This document shows, in pieces, positions 45,733 to 58,600 of a DNA stretch of 64,000 nt (position 1 is its first letter; the number at the start of each line of letters is the position of its first letter). Location of the stretch: the NCBI GenBank assembly GCA_905250075.1, contig CAJNOP010000300.1:34919-98918 (forward strand). Reading direction: 5' to 3'. The position numbers were made by a program, and so were the translations under genes. The stretch is from Rotaria sp. Silwood1 (lineage: Eukaryota > Rotifera > Eurotatoria > Philodinida > Philodinidae). The notes beneath the pieces were generated by a model. That model was not told where the DNA came from. It made no database searches and saw only the letters and a program-made list of their open reading frames with translations.

Positions 45733-48583
45733 ATGTGCGCAGCATTAGAAACAGCTGCAAGTGTCGAACGTCGAAAACTTGCCCTTGTGATTGGAAACAA
45801 TAACTATACACAATCTCCACTTACCAATTGTGTTAATGACGCTATAGACTTAAGCAATCAACTAGCAAAAGTTGGGTTTCGTTTGCGCATTGAAGTGGAT
45901 GCCAACTATGAGGATATGGATAATGGCATAAAAAAATTTGTGAACCGTATTATGCCTGATGATTTCGTCCTCTTTTTCTTCGCTGGTCATGGAGTACAAT
46001 GGGAAGATCAAAACTATTTGATACCATGCGATGATAATGTAATTAAGGAGTTCATTGATTTGAAATATCGAGCTACGAATGTGCAGCGAATTTTTGAACT
46101 GATATCTGCTAAAAATCCTTCCGTCATTTTGTTTTTTCTTGATTGTTGCCGACCGTATCGATTGCCAAGTATGCCTAGAAGCATAAATAGTACAGATTCA
46201 TTTCAAGGAATGGCTCCGATGCCCGCTTTACCTGATTCAATGATTGTTTTTGCCTGTGTTCCTGGAAAAACGGTCATCGATTTTACATCGCCAAATGGAC
46301 GAAATGGCGTTTTCACTTATTATCTGTTGCAATATCTTATGACGCCAGGTGAAAATATAACAGTTCTAATGATTGATGTAACTCATGCAGTTGCTAGAGA
46401 AACAAGCAATAAACAAATACTTTATACTACAAATACGTTACATAGATCAGATGTATATTTAGTATCACCGAGAATGCAACAAACAAATCAAGAAGACACA
46501 CTATACGCAATGACACGATTGAACAATCAATCCACAAGGAAGAGTAAGTATGAACTTGAATACCCGTAGGTTTTGCTTTCTTGAGTTAGGTTGAGTTGCG
46601 TCTTGTACATAGTGAGCTTCATCTGTTGTATTTTCTTCTTTGAAAATCTGAAAAAGCGTTAATATGCTTTCGATTCACATTTGTATCTCGTTCTTTGAAG
46701 GAGTGACCGATACACGTTAAATTCAGAGTCTTGGTATTGAAGAATTAGTAGGCGGACTAAGAGTCTTATTCACACATTGCGCAATGACTTGAGAAGAATC
46801 TAAAACTTCAGTGTACATTTATGCCAAAAAATTGAACAGAAAAAGAAAGAGTATCGAAAGTGAAATAGTTAGAATAAGGTATACGTGTGAGTGTGAATTC
46901 TCTCTTTCATTCCACCCTCTCGCCATAGGTTAGTCGGTAGGATCCGATTGACTTGTTTCGAAGAGAAGAATTATTCTGTTATGAAGGATACAAGCAAGAA
47001 ATACATATTCATTTTTGATACACTAATAGGTAATATCGCGATCGCGTTAAGACGATTAATTATTTTTTGACAACCAGTTTTATATGAAATGACTTTGCTA
47101 TTGATAAGCCTTCAATAAGGCTAAGTGGTATAGATGAATGCATTGATGAGAAATCTTTTGCTTCGAAAAAGTTTCAAGTCTGTATACGTAGAAATAACGT
47201 TTTGAAGTTTCGTAAGAAAAATTCTTTCGTTTAAACTGTGGGAGCAAAGACGTCCTGAGAAGTCTTAAACATATTCTTGAAAGTTTTGTCAAGTTCTGTC
47301 TATTAGATTCCTTTTCCTTTTATTTTAAAAAACGAATATTAACGTAAGCTGTCTCATAAAAAGAAATAAGAACAACAAAAAAGAACTAGTAATTACATAA
47401 AAATAATAACGCTCTTCTATTAGTAGAAAATCATAACTTCTACCGAAGAAAAGAAAAAGAATAATAAAAGTAATCTTCTTGCATTAAAGAAAAAAAAACA
47501 TGAATCTTATTTATGTAATTAGAGAAAAGAAATCGTCTATCTATATAACAGATATATAGATAACGATCCTAACACCTTCGAAGACGAATGTATCATTCGG
47601 AACTATTTCCTTGGAGAGCATGATCTTGTCGACAACAATAAGGATTCCTTTCTTTTTTTTGTCCCTTAGTGCTACTCAATATTCCAACCAATGCTCAATG
47701 GACTCAGAATGGAGTGACTGTTGCTGGAGGCCACGGAGAAGGTAATGCCACCAATCAACTTGACCGTCCTTTTGGTTGCGTTGTTGATGATGAACAAACA
47801 GTAATCATTGCTGACGCATGGAATTATCGTGTTGTCCAATGGAAAATGAATGATACGAATGGACAAGTAGTAGCTGGTGGTCATGGTCTTGGTTGTCGAT
47901 TGAATCAATTACATTTTCCAACTGATCTGCTGATCGACAAAGAGACGAATAGTCTCATTATCTGCGAGTGGCGTAATCGACGAGTTGTACGATGGTCACG
48001 CTCTAGTGGTACAACTCAAGGAGAAATCCTCCTCGACGGCATAGATTGTTTTGGATTGGCCATAGATGATCAGAAATGTCTCTACATTTCTGACTTCGAA
48101 AGACATGAAGTCAGACGGTATCAAATGGGGGACAATAAAGGAATCATCGTAGCCGGTGGTCACGGCAAAGGTGATGGTCTTAATCAACTTCATTGGCCGA
48201 CTTACATATTTGTTGACCGACAAAAGACAGTCTACGTGTCGGACTACAAGAATCATCGTGTGGTAAAATGGTATAAAAATGCAAAAGAAGGAATTGTCGT
48301 CGCTGGAGGCCATGGTGCAGGAAAGTCTCTGACACATTTGGTCCATCCAAAAGGACTGTTCGTCGATGCATGGGATAACATATATGTGGCAGATGCGGGA
48401 AATGATCGAATAATGCGTTGGCCTAATGCAGCAAAACAAGGTACTGTAGTCGTGGGTGGCAATGGTGAAGGAGACGAAGCAAATCAATTAAGCAATCCAT
48501 GGGCTTTGTCATTCGATCAACATGGCAATCTCTATGTTGTTGATCATGGAAATGATCGAGTTCAACGCTATTCTATTGAATAA
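45733..48583 (+). CDS. caspase-like protease fused to NHL repeats
   Basis: Exon 1 (45733-46543) encodes a caspase/metacaspase-type p20 fold: KLALVIGNNNYTQSPL at residues 15-30, NDAIDLSNQLAKVGF, the catalytic His in FFFAGHGVQW (about 86), and the catalytic Cys in FFLDCCRPYR (about 139). The segment GRNGVFTYYLLQYL is the typical end of the domain. A GTAAGT donor ends the exon in phase 1. The 1126-bp intron ends CCCTTAG, and exon 2 (47670-48583) continues in phase (MLLNIPTNAQW) into a beta-propeller of about six NHL repeats, each with VAGGHGxGxxxNQL...P.G..VD...VY.AD..N.RV.RW. The last ends DRVQRYSIE. The dyad is intact, so protease activity is plausible; the propeller probably binds a partner. 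No death-fold or membrane segment is visible. Fusion rests on splice phase and should be checked against transcripts. Confidence 0.82.
46881..46920. repeat. short GT-rich/AC-rich element in the caspase-NHL intron
   Basis: ATACGTGTGAGTGTGAATTC is followed by CATTCCACCCTC, a degraded version of the telomere-like inverted elements. It lies inside the intron, whose length (1126 bp) is far above the local norm. Confidence 0.4.
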
Positions 48584-49454
48584 ACTCATAAACATAATTC
48601 ATTTTTTGTTTTGATAGAATAAATAGTGATCAATCAAAAAGAAATGCTTATTCGAAGAACAGTAAATTTCACTCCTATTCTATTCGTGCGCGATCAGAAA
48701 CCATTCTAGTGATGTCATAGCGGTGCGAAGGTCATATATGTATGATGCATAATCAAAACTTTTCCTAAAAGGCTTATCGAAGGCAAAACTTACACGAAGA
48801 ATGGTTGTATGTTGAAACACACTAAAAAGTGTGAAATATATAAAAACAAAATAATTAGGATGTGGATGTACGCGATTGATTATAATGAGACGATCTATGC
48901 CTACATCCTTTTTTTGTCACTCAGAATGCACTGGCATACAGCTGACACTTTTTTGCAAGATATTCATCCAGTTTTGTTAGTGACCGCGTTGATCAATAGT
49001 ATCGACATTATTTCAATAACAAAAACATCTATAGGCTAAAATTTAACTCAAACTAATACAGACAAAGAAAATAATGAATATAAGCAATCGTACAAACTTG
49101 TTAACTCTTTATCGAAAAGGTATTTCATTGCTACTAAAAGATAGTAAGCTATGGGATACTTCACCATATGAATAAAAAAATTAAGTATACTTCAACTGTC
49201 TCTTTTCTGTTATCATAGAAATATTTTTGTCATTTAAATGATACATAAACTGCCTAGATATAAACAGACATCAAACTAAGATATATAAGATAGCAAGAAA
49301 GAAACTTCTATTATTAGGTCTTCATTCGTTGTGCTATAAATCCATATGAATAGCTCTTCTATAGTAGAATATTCTGTGAGATCCACTTCGTGTTTCTCTA
49401 CTTCAATATTTAATTTCAACCCCGTTTTTGAAACAATCTAATCAATTAGGACTA
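48584..49454. other. intergenic region, nothing recognised
   Basis: The stretch follows the caspase-NHL stop. It contains only short AT-rich frames without motifs. Confidence 0.35.
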
Positions 49455-50050
49455 TGATTAAAATCAACGATAGATAACTACAACTTACATAACTTGATTT
49501 TACAGGCAATAGTTAGATGAAATGTTGACTTATAAATAGCAAACTTCCGATAGCATCGATTCGTAGAAAACGGGAGCTACATAATGTAGAATATTTGTGT
49601 AGTTTTATTTTCTTCTGAAGAATCGATTTACTGTCATGTAAATGCCAACAATCAAGCAGCAATTTTTGTGTAAAACTTTTTTCATATTTTATTTTATCTT
49701 GAAAATTACTAGTGCTGATGTTCTCATCCATTTGAAAATAAAATTGTGATCTTTTTCTTCTACAATATAAAATATTTATCTTGCTATTTTGAAGATAAAA
49801 TAAAATATGAAAAAAGTTTGTCTCGAAAGCTGCTGCTCGATTTTTAGCATTTATAAGGCAACGAATTTGTTCTTCAGAAGGAGATAAAACTGCACGACTA
49901 TTCTATACTCTCTGATTTCTGATTTTCTATAAATCGATGTTACCTGAAGTTTGTTATTTATAAGTAAACATTGCATCTTACTATTGCTTGTAATATCAAA
50001 TAATGTGTGTGTTGCAGTTACTTTTCATTGATGTCAATTGCAATATTACT
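49455..50050. repeat. long imperfect palindrome (arms about 250 bp)
   Basis: The left arm (about 49455-49705) pairs with the right arm (about 49787-50050) around an 80-bp loop. The inner 28 bp are perfect: AAACTTTTTTCATATTTTAT... at 49673-49700 against 49792-49819. Outward, pairing continues with scattered mismatches through TTCTTCTGAAGAA..., ATCGATT.GTAGAAAA, ACTTATAAATA.CAAACTTC and GATTTTACAGGCAATAG. No target duplication is evident. There is no coding capacity on either strand. Confidence 0.75.
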
Positions 50051-50479
50051 TTCATTAAAAATATTCAGTTTTAATGCGTTGAATAAAACAATACGATAAA
50101 CTGGTTGTATATTATATATATTAGAACGCTGTCAGTATAAGCAGAACGTACACAATGAAAAAAGTCTGAAATTAAGATTTATATAGTGTTAGTATGTAAA
50201 CTATGAAGAAATGTTTTTCTAAAAATTAACATATTAATGTTGATATATAAGAAAAAGAGCACTGTTAAAACATGAAGTTTTGGACATTTTTAACTGTGAA
50301 CAATGACTTAACTAGTAGGAAAGTACGAATCTTTATAACGCCTTAATTTTGACGTTTCTGACTGCATGGATTGTTGTGATAAGATGAAACTATATATATA
50401 AATATATCTTTTATAGTGGAAATGAGACATGAGAATTTGGGTCTTTTACAATCATCATTTCGTGTGTTTTTGTTTCTTT

Positions 50480-51969
50480 TTAACTTTCCATCGGAAAATT
50501 CCTTTTAGTTCCAGTTGTTTTCTCGTTTTGAAAACATGACAGTTGAGATAACTTGTAAACGACTTTTGAAATATAGCAATGTGGATAGACAGGAAAGAAA
50601 CGATAATTATCTTCCATAGTGCTCAATGGACCGTTCATTGATGAAAACGCTTGTATTGCAGATAAGAATCCAAATGTGAGCAAAGATATTAATAAATACG
50701 TTTCATAATATTTTTCGAAAATTCTGAGATAAGTATCATACAGAACCCAAAAGCCACGCCAAAGAAATAGACACGAAGCAAAGGCCAATGCATGAAAAAT
50801 ATTTCGATGGAATTGAGGAAAATTGGCTCGAAAAGCTGTCCAAAATTTATATTTCACATTGAATTTCTTGAAAAAATATTGACAATACATCAATGGAAAA
50901 TAAAGAGGGTAACCAATCAATAAACAAATCCAAATCGATTTAGCCGTATCATCAGGATACAAATATTGATCGAGAATAGCATAAAATCCATGCCAACCGA
51001 TGATTGTTATGTTAGAAATGATAAATTCGTAAAAAATAAAATTGATCAAATTAGTTTGCCATCGCTTCATCTGCAAAAATAAATCATCTATCAGTATGCT
51101 TTTTTTTTTGACAATAAAATTCTTACATGTTCTGTTGCAAGAGGACATTCAAAACGAATACAATATTCAATCGAATCATAACTGACAACAAATGGTGAAC
51201 AAACCATATCCGATAAAGTTCCTGTAATAACCATCAATAAGAAGAGTGCTACTAATGATAGAAGCATCATAAATGCCCATTCTTGTGAAGTGTATTGATC
51301 TAAAATAGTCCAAATCATTTCCCATTGAAAAATATACATAAATGCCAAAATCAATATATGAATTTTCAAAAGAATCATCTTGACAAGAATATGTTGTCGT
51401 TTGAGAAAATTGTAGAATAGATCTTGACCAACATAGAAAATGAGAAATAAAATTTCAACGATCACATAAGGAACGATTAATGATTGAGGTGAATATTCAC
51501 CATATCCTGCATCAGTATAATCTTCTCCATCGAGATTATATGTCAATGGATAGCCATTTAATGAATTAAGCATAGTAACAGCAAGATTCCATCCACAATC
51601 CCAAAAGAGAACAAGCAGTGGAAAGAGAAGACAAACAATGAGAATCGGTTCGGCAATGAATAGTAAGAGATAACAACCTTTTGGTTTGACAACAATTTTT
51701 GGACTATCATCAACTAAACAAATAATTTGTGTTAGTCGACGTTGATTGGTTCTTCCGTCAGGATTAGGAAGCGGTTGTGATAGTTCAGAATCAATGATTT
51801 GAACTTGTTGATCATGATATTCATTATCGAATTTCTTCGCAACGATCGATAATCGACGTTGATTATTACTCGATATACTCAGACGAGGAGTTCTTCCTTC
51901 GACCAAAAAGGTGGGTGCACTTGGTTGATTGGTTTCAAACATTTGTCCATTGTTATTTTCAATGGACAT
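50480..51969 (-). CDS. Fuseless-like eight-transmembrane protein
   Basis: Exon 1 (51127-51969) and exon 2 (50480-51070) join in phase 0 across a 56-bp intron to give 477 residues. About 95 hydrophilic N-terminal residues contain Ser/Arg sites (RTPRLSISSNNQRRLSI), possibly phosphorylated. Eight hydrophobic segments follow, arranged as four pairs. A repeated motif of the form W-x3-W/F-x3-D marks four of them: FWDCGWNL, QWEMIWTILDQY, GWHGFYAILDQY, LWRGFWVLYDTY. This repeat and topology resemble the invertebrate Fuseless family, membrane proteins that in Drosophila organise presynaptic calcium channels. The match is from memory of the family pattern, so the family call is moderate while the topology is secure. 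Both ends look complete. Confidence 0.6.
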
Positions 51970-52325
51970 GTCAAATACTTAGTGACCTTCAAACAAAACC
52001 AATTCTATTGTTATCGACTAGTGGAAAGTCACAACAGCTCAATACGCACAAATATGCAGATGCTGAACAATGTCGCAAAATATTGTACACTATGGAGAGT
52101 TGGAAATAGATTAGGGATATTGTTAAATGAGGTAGAAAACTTGTGGGAATTTTGTACACATCAATAAATCGAGCTCGGTCTTAAGAAGAACTTGTATAAT
52201 ATGGAGTTAGCTGTGACTCATCTTCGTAATTCGTGTCGATTGGAATATGTCTGATGGTCTACTAAATTTATACAATTATTTTGAAGTAAGATAAGCTGGT
52301 GTTCATTAAGAATATCGTACACAGC

Positions 52326-53951
52326 CAATGGCGTAGCCAAGGGAGGAGCAAATGGACAATTGCCCATTTCATTTGAAGATTCTTGTTTTCAAAATCAGGA
52401 AAAAAACAGAATTTTTTCTTCTAAATAGAAAACTAATCTGAAAGAGTAACTTCTTGCAAACTAAGGGCTACCTTGTTGACATATTTTCACAAAATGCTTC
52501 ACTTTTTTTTGTTTATCAACTCGTACTTTGTTTCCAAAAGTATTTTATAGTAAAGAAAGATAACACAAACATTATGTAGCCTAGAGTAAAAGATCGTATA
52601 TTGTAAGCTAAGAATATTGATCATAGTTGAGTCAAATGAATACTCTCACTGTCAAACCAACTAATTAAAAATATGAGCTGCCAATTTTGTACACAGACCG
52701 AGATGTTTACATTTCAAGAAATTTACAGTCTTTTATGTACCCACCTACGAAATTTCATCAACGCTTAGTTTTCTTTTTTCATCGTAGTTGAATGGAGCAC
52801 GACCATTTACATAAGAAAAAAACAATATCACGCATATTAAAAAGCAAATTCTACGAAGTCTAGGACAACATTTTTGTAATTGAAAGATAATAAAAACAAA
52901 AAATTCTGATTGCTATCAAATTGCTTTTGAATATGTGTGATACTGTTTCTCCTTATGTAAATAGTTGCGTTTCATCCAACCGTGACGAAAAAACAAAACC
53001 AAGTGTTGATGAAATTTCGTAGTGTGGGCACATGGCAAATTGTTAATATCTTGAAATGTAAACATCTCGGTCTGCGTGCGCTATTGGCAGCTCATGTTTT
53101 AAACTAGTTGGTCTGTGAATAAGAGCATTCATTTGATCCGACTATGGTAAATATCCTTAGTTCGTATTTGCATGGCCTTCAATTGTTAATTAATACAAAA
53201 GAAGATAGAAGAAGACACCTAGTATCAAATTCTTTTACGAAGCTCAAAACTCTGTTGACGAAAAATATGCGTACACAAATCATACATGTAAACTATGCAG
53301 ATCAAAAACTCTTACGAAAAATGATAAAGGTTATAGAACATAAATTCCATATTATTTTTCAACTTTTTCTTTGTTCAAAATTGCGCTTCAATAAATGTTT
53401 TTGAGCAAAAATATGTCTACAAAATCGTTCAAAAACACAATTATCATTCATTGTTAAGTTCAGCAACACAAAAATTTACTAATATATTAAAGTATTCGTC
53501 AGTAGCTGCAGAACCCCAGAAACTACAAAAGATAAAAAAGGCAAGAAGGTAGCGCAATATGGATCTATAATATTAATGAGTTATAGTCGTAATTAATTTC
53601 TCTAGTACAACTATCATCTTAAAACGTTTGAAATTGGGCAAAAGTAGGAAAAATCAGAAGATTAGAAATAAACAGGGAAAATGTTCAAATACATATATGC
53701 GGAAACATAAAGAAAAAACTCAAGATGTGAAATGACGTAGTTTGTAGGGAAAACGTTCATGTATGCTGCACAGATGCATATTGGAAGAATCTTCAACATT
53801 AACTTATGCATGTTCTTTTACGTTATCAGTACTTTGTTAAGTCAAAAACAGTTTTGGCCTATCAATAAAAATCTTGCCCATGTTGCCCATAGGTTTTTAT
53901 CGACGCAAGAGAAGTTTGCCTGTGGGCCTAAAAATCCTAGTTACGCCACTG
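52326..53951. mobile_element. hAT-like element containing a nested inverted repeat
   Basis: The 1626-bp element has termini CAATGGCGTAGCCAAGG (52326-52342) and, in reverse, CAGTGGCGTAACTAGG (ending 53951). The CAGTGGCGTA form is a common hAT terminus. Flanking octamers TACACAGC (52318-52325) and TACACAAC (53952-53959) agree at 7 of 8 bases. The interior open frames are short (53144-53404 and others) and none looks like transposase, so it is non-autonomous. A second palindrome lies inside (52622-53147). Confidence 0.8.
52622..53147. repeat. inner inverted repeat, arms about 147 bp
   Basis: Sequence 52622-52768 pairs with 53000-53147, sharing blocks such as ACCGAGATGTTTACATTTCA, ACGAAATTTCATCAAC and ATGAGCTGCCAAT. 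The spacer is about 230 bp. It may be a foldback element inserted into the surrounding hAT-like element, or part of that element's own structure. No clear target duplication was found at its ends. Confidence 0.7.
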
Positions 53952-53959
53952 TACACAAC

Positions 53960-54295
53960 AATGCTCATTCATATGGTAACGTCGAATGATTTCGAGTATC
54001 TTACTCATTCAGCTAATCTGACCTATATCGACACATGAACTTGCTCATGCTGACTTTGCATTGGAGTCTAATGTATTGTGCCGAGTTTTTATCATGATTG
54101 TTTTCGATTCTAGCGGTGCAATGTATGGTTGTCGTAAACAGCTGATTAAACATGTTATTGGCCGTTAGCTTCGTCTCCGGCGCGTTCTGAGAATAGAACA
54201 TGAAATATGAGGTAGCGAACTCTCACTAAAGTCTACCACCTTTCCTCAGGGTTTTCCACTTATGAAAATGGTTTATAGTATGAGTATTGGTCTGG
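53960..54295. other. intergenic region, nothing recognised
   Basis: Frames here are short and without motifs. Confidence 0.3.
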
Positions 54296-54300
54296 CCGTT

Positions 54301-54420
54301 CATTCAACTCCATTCACACCCACACAATCTACATCCACACGCTACACAAACACTCACTATACCGACCGGTACTCATACACAACATTCATACTCGCATTCC
54401 ACCTCTACCGACACCCACAT
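54301..54420. repeat. AC-rich telomere-like tract
   Basis: A 120-bp stretch of degenerate CCCACA-type units (CACACCCACACAATCTACAT, and CCGACACCCACAT at its end). The G-rich partner is weak or missing (GTATGAGTATTGG just upstream). A further CGCACCCACACCC lies at 54502-54514. Confidence 0.55.
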
Positions 54421-54514
54421 CAGAAATTTATATAAAAAACGACGATCCTGCTATCCTAGCATATTGTCTCGTGCCCATCTTTGACTCAAACACCATAGGG
54501 CGCACCCACACCCT

Positions 54515-55645
54515 TACTCGTCAACATAGATGTCGATAGAAAAAAATTGGCATACGTTGAGTGCCAAACAAACAAATGAAGAGAAAAGAAAAATTCACTG
54601 ATTAACTTACAAATCGAAGATTGTTCGACTTGAAAACCTTGATTTTCACCGATTTTATTATGTAGCAATATTACTCGTCTTTGTATACTAAACCTTTTAT
54701 CAGTTATTAATTTTGTTGCATGATCAACAGAACAAATCAGCTCGATAGCAATGAGAAAAAAATCGATGGCTTCAGATCTTGCTTGAGTTTGATTTGAACT
54801 GCTGTTGTTGCTATTGAAAGAACTTGTACAGTTTCCTTTGAATTTGAATAATTAATAAACGATGCTTTGCATTTTCGTCGTACCAGTTCTCATATAATGT
54901 TGATCGCCGACAATCAAACAACATCGAACAGAACGTGTCATTTCTAACTCTGTTGCGCTAACGTAAAGAGAAGACCGGAATACATATATGGCCGTTGATC
55001 GTAACTGTTTATTTAAGAGGAGGAGAGAGAGAGAGAGAAGTTTCATTTTATTTGTCATGCCGAGCGAATGAAAGAAATTTTTTCCGCGACTCGAAATAAC
55101 TCTTTCTAATTGATGGTGTAGATACGGGAGTAAATGGGTGAAGAGAAGACAAAAAAAAAAGCATTTACATCCATATCCATTCTCAGTTTCTCGAAAAAAA
55201 TGTGTCGGATGTCAATTCGTCCTGTGTGAGTCGGTCCCATTTTAGCTGATTGAGAGTAAGAAGCGTTGGTTTTCATAAGTTTGTTTGCTTTGATATATTA
55301 TCAATAATACAAGTGGTGAGAAAATCATGATGAGCAAAGTCGATCTTAAAGATATTTCAATGGCATTGAAGGCCGAAGAAAACAAAAATTACCATTCATA
55401 TGACAATCGACGATGTTGAAAGCAAATCATCGACATCGAACAAGCTCGACACTTATTTTTTTGCTTAGCAAAAAGCTCTGTATCGAGTGCGATCGCTAAG
55501 ACCCGAACAATTCTCAGCAGTTCAGGCGCGTGAGTGTGATTGAAAAGAAAGGTAACATTCACACTGTATATTTGTGAATAGAGAACAAATGCCAACACCC
55601 ATAAGCACAGTGTCGAAATATAATTCTTTTGAAAGAGCATTTTTT
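54515..55645. other. intergenic region, nothing recognised
   Basis: No supported gene. A GA-rich run (GGAGGAGAGAGAGAGAGAG) lies at 55019-55037. Confidence 0.35.
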
Positions 55646-55692
55646 TTACATACACATTCACAGACCGCACCTTAGTGGGTGTGGGTGTGTTA
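55646..55692. repeat. telomere-like inverted element, C-rich first
   Basis: Here the C-rich part (ACATACACATTCACAG, 55648-55663) precedes the G-rich part (GTGGGTGTGGGTGTGT, 55675-55690), the reverse of the usual order. Confidence 0.5.
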
Positions 55693-58600
55693 TGACAATT
55701 ATGAACTCTGACTAAAGTAAATCGACTAATTCACTAGTTTAATTTGCTGCAAAAAGATCTAGTTGTTCGTTCTATCGTCAGACTGCTAGTCATATATATA
55801 TAGAGAGAAAAAAGAATATGACATGATAAATGCTAGTGTTCTTGTCTGACTTGACCAATGATGTGTCAAACCACGTGACACTTTAGGAGTAAAGTACACA
55901 GTTTGTTGTTGTCAGCAATGGAACATAGGCATGCTCTATTATGAATTGAGATTCGAAGGTTGAGTTCAAGAAATAAGACTACCTAACAATTGAAAAACTG
56001 ATTTTCACTTTGATGATTCATCGTAGAGGTCTAAAAACAAAATGAAAATCGTATTATTTGATTTTATTTTTATGACCTTGTTATAGTCATTTTGGAGTAT
56101 TCCGTGTTTTAAAGTTTGATTTAAACGGACAAGTACATTTTAGCATTTCACTTAATCAATTAGTTGTGTATTATTGAAAATTTCCCGTAGTTGTTTCTAT
56201 ATGGTTTTATCTATTTTTCATACATGTCTACATTCGTTGAGAAGTCGTTTGTTTTTCTTGGATTTAATTTATTGAATTTGAATTCAGAAGACATTCGCTA
56301 ATTGGATGATTGATACATAATCAAAATATGGTCTACATAACATTTTTTGCAGGATTCTTATTAGCAAATGAGTCATAATGAAAAAACAACAATGCAAAAA
56401 ACTTTAACGAATATTTTTATCCATAACATGATTATATTCCGAACTTGCAGAAAACAGACATAGTCTATCTATTGGCTCTGACCAAACTCTTTTTATGCAA
56501 TATCAAGCGATGACGACAATCGTATTTTTCATCAATATTTCGATAATCTTTGCTTCTCTAATCGAAGATAATATTGATTCATGTATATTGAATTTGAATA
56601 TTGGGATACTTCCATCACATTGATTTTATTCTACGATGAACAAGGTGAAGCTTTGTTCTCGAAGCATATCAGTGAACAATATCACAATGAGTCAAACAAT
56701 GCAACAATTATTCAACTAATTACATATCTATAATATGTTAAGTATAAGTCGTCAAAGTGATTCTTCCTATTTTATCCGTATGGATCTTCAAAACGATTAT
56801 AATCTTCATAAACAATACAATGCACCACAATATTCTTCTATCGTTGAACATAATTACAATATGCAATATAACAATCGAATAGTTATAAAGATTGACGAAA
56901 TCAATGCATTAGATTAGATCAAATAATTTAACGGACAACATTCATTTATCAGTAAAGAGAAAAATGTCAGATTGAATTCTGTTTTTAGAAAAGAATTTAG
57001 GTTGCGAAATGTTGTTCGTTATTAATTGCCATCAAATAATAATATAATATTTATATTTTTGGACAAAAATGAATTAACATTAACATTTTCTTATCTTGTG
57101 ATAACGACGAAAAAATTCGATAATCAAGCTAGTTTGGAAAATGACAAAAATATTTTCGTCAACAACATTGTTCGATCAAACTATGGTTTTGAATTATGTA
57201 ACGAATTTCGAAAAATTAAATTGATATCATGAAAATCAAAGTGATAGCTTTGGTTATATACTGGGTGGTCATGCTACGTATTATTACGTTCATAAACGAA
57301 TAAAAACTGCCGTTATCAAGCTCAGATCGTTTATTCAGAAAAATTTTCAAGATGTGAAAAATATTTTTTTTGTTTACTTCTGGGAACATCAAGTTGTTCA
57401 GAGTTGTATAGTTTATTTGTTTACTCAACTATTTGATTCCTGAATATTCTAATCTGAGTGTTTTGTATGAACCAATGAATGCTAGAACAACAAAATCGTT
57501 AGAATTATTTTCCACAGTGTTTAGCTCGTATTCAAATTCAATATTAAATCGTCAAACTAGTCTATCATTTACAAATATGAATTGGATACAGTCGCATGTA
57601 AATTACACAAGAGATAATTTAACATTAATAGTGATGGACAAGCATTTGATATAAGATAATATTGGCTCAAAAATCACACTAATAAAACATGTTTTTAATT
57701 GATTTATGTTTTAATGGATGGTACTTGTGATTTATTTTTATCCAAATGAAATTTCGCTCAAATTAAAAAAGAAGCGATAGTATTGGTGGTGAATATGATG
57801 ACAATCATATATTTGAAAGTTCCAACTATGCTGATGACGGTGCATTTAATTGAAACGATATTGTTAAATATTATATTCTAGTTGGTACTAACCATTTGTC
57901 CATTAGCTATTTGCCGACAGATGCCTTCTTGAATTTGAATGTTTATGAAATATAAATCAATGATCTCAATCATGACTATCTAAGAGAAGTATATCAATAA
58001 CAATATGTGCAAATGAGACAGTGTTTCTTGCTAAAGAAAGTTAACTAATAATGAGCAACATCTATCTGACCAAAGATCAAGTAAAATGAAAAGTCGATAA
58101 AAAACGTAGTTGAGTACCAATCTAGGAATATCCTGTTTAGAGAAGTAATGCGCATTGATTCGATCTCTTCATAATTAGTGATAAAACAAGAGCAGAGAGC
58201 TTGAGGAATGATGGATTCACTTGTAAAAAATATCTTGGCGTGACTTTTATCAGACAAATGACATCATTGACCACTAAATCTAAGTTCGATCAACTTATTT
58301 CATACAAACAGAAAAGTTCGCATAGGCTCTCCACGAATGCATGTATTCTATGACTACCAATGACACATTTTCTAGGATATACATGTACAGTAGAGAGAAT
58401 TATCAATTGAACAGTGATGCTATTGGTGAGCATAAAGAACAATGATATTTGCAAAAAATCCAGATGGCATAAAAATTCATATGATTGAGTTGGTAGTGGG
58501 TATCAGCTGCAATATGATACATTTTAGACGTATCCTCTCGACGAGAACGAAATAGAACTCAACTAAGCACTCCATAGGCATATAAACGCGTCGATTTCAG

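Noticed and set aside
47672-48487. Long minus-strand open frames opposite the NHL exon
   Set aside because: They are shadows of the NHL repeat coding sequence on the plus strand; their residues follow the complement of the repeated VAGGHG units.
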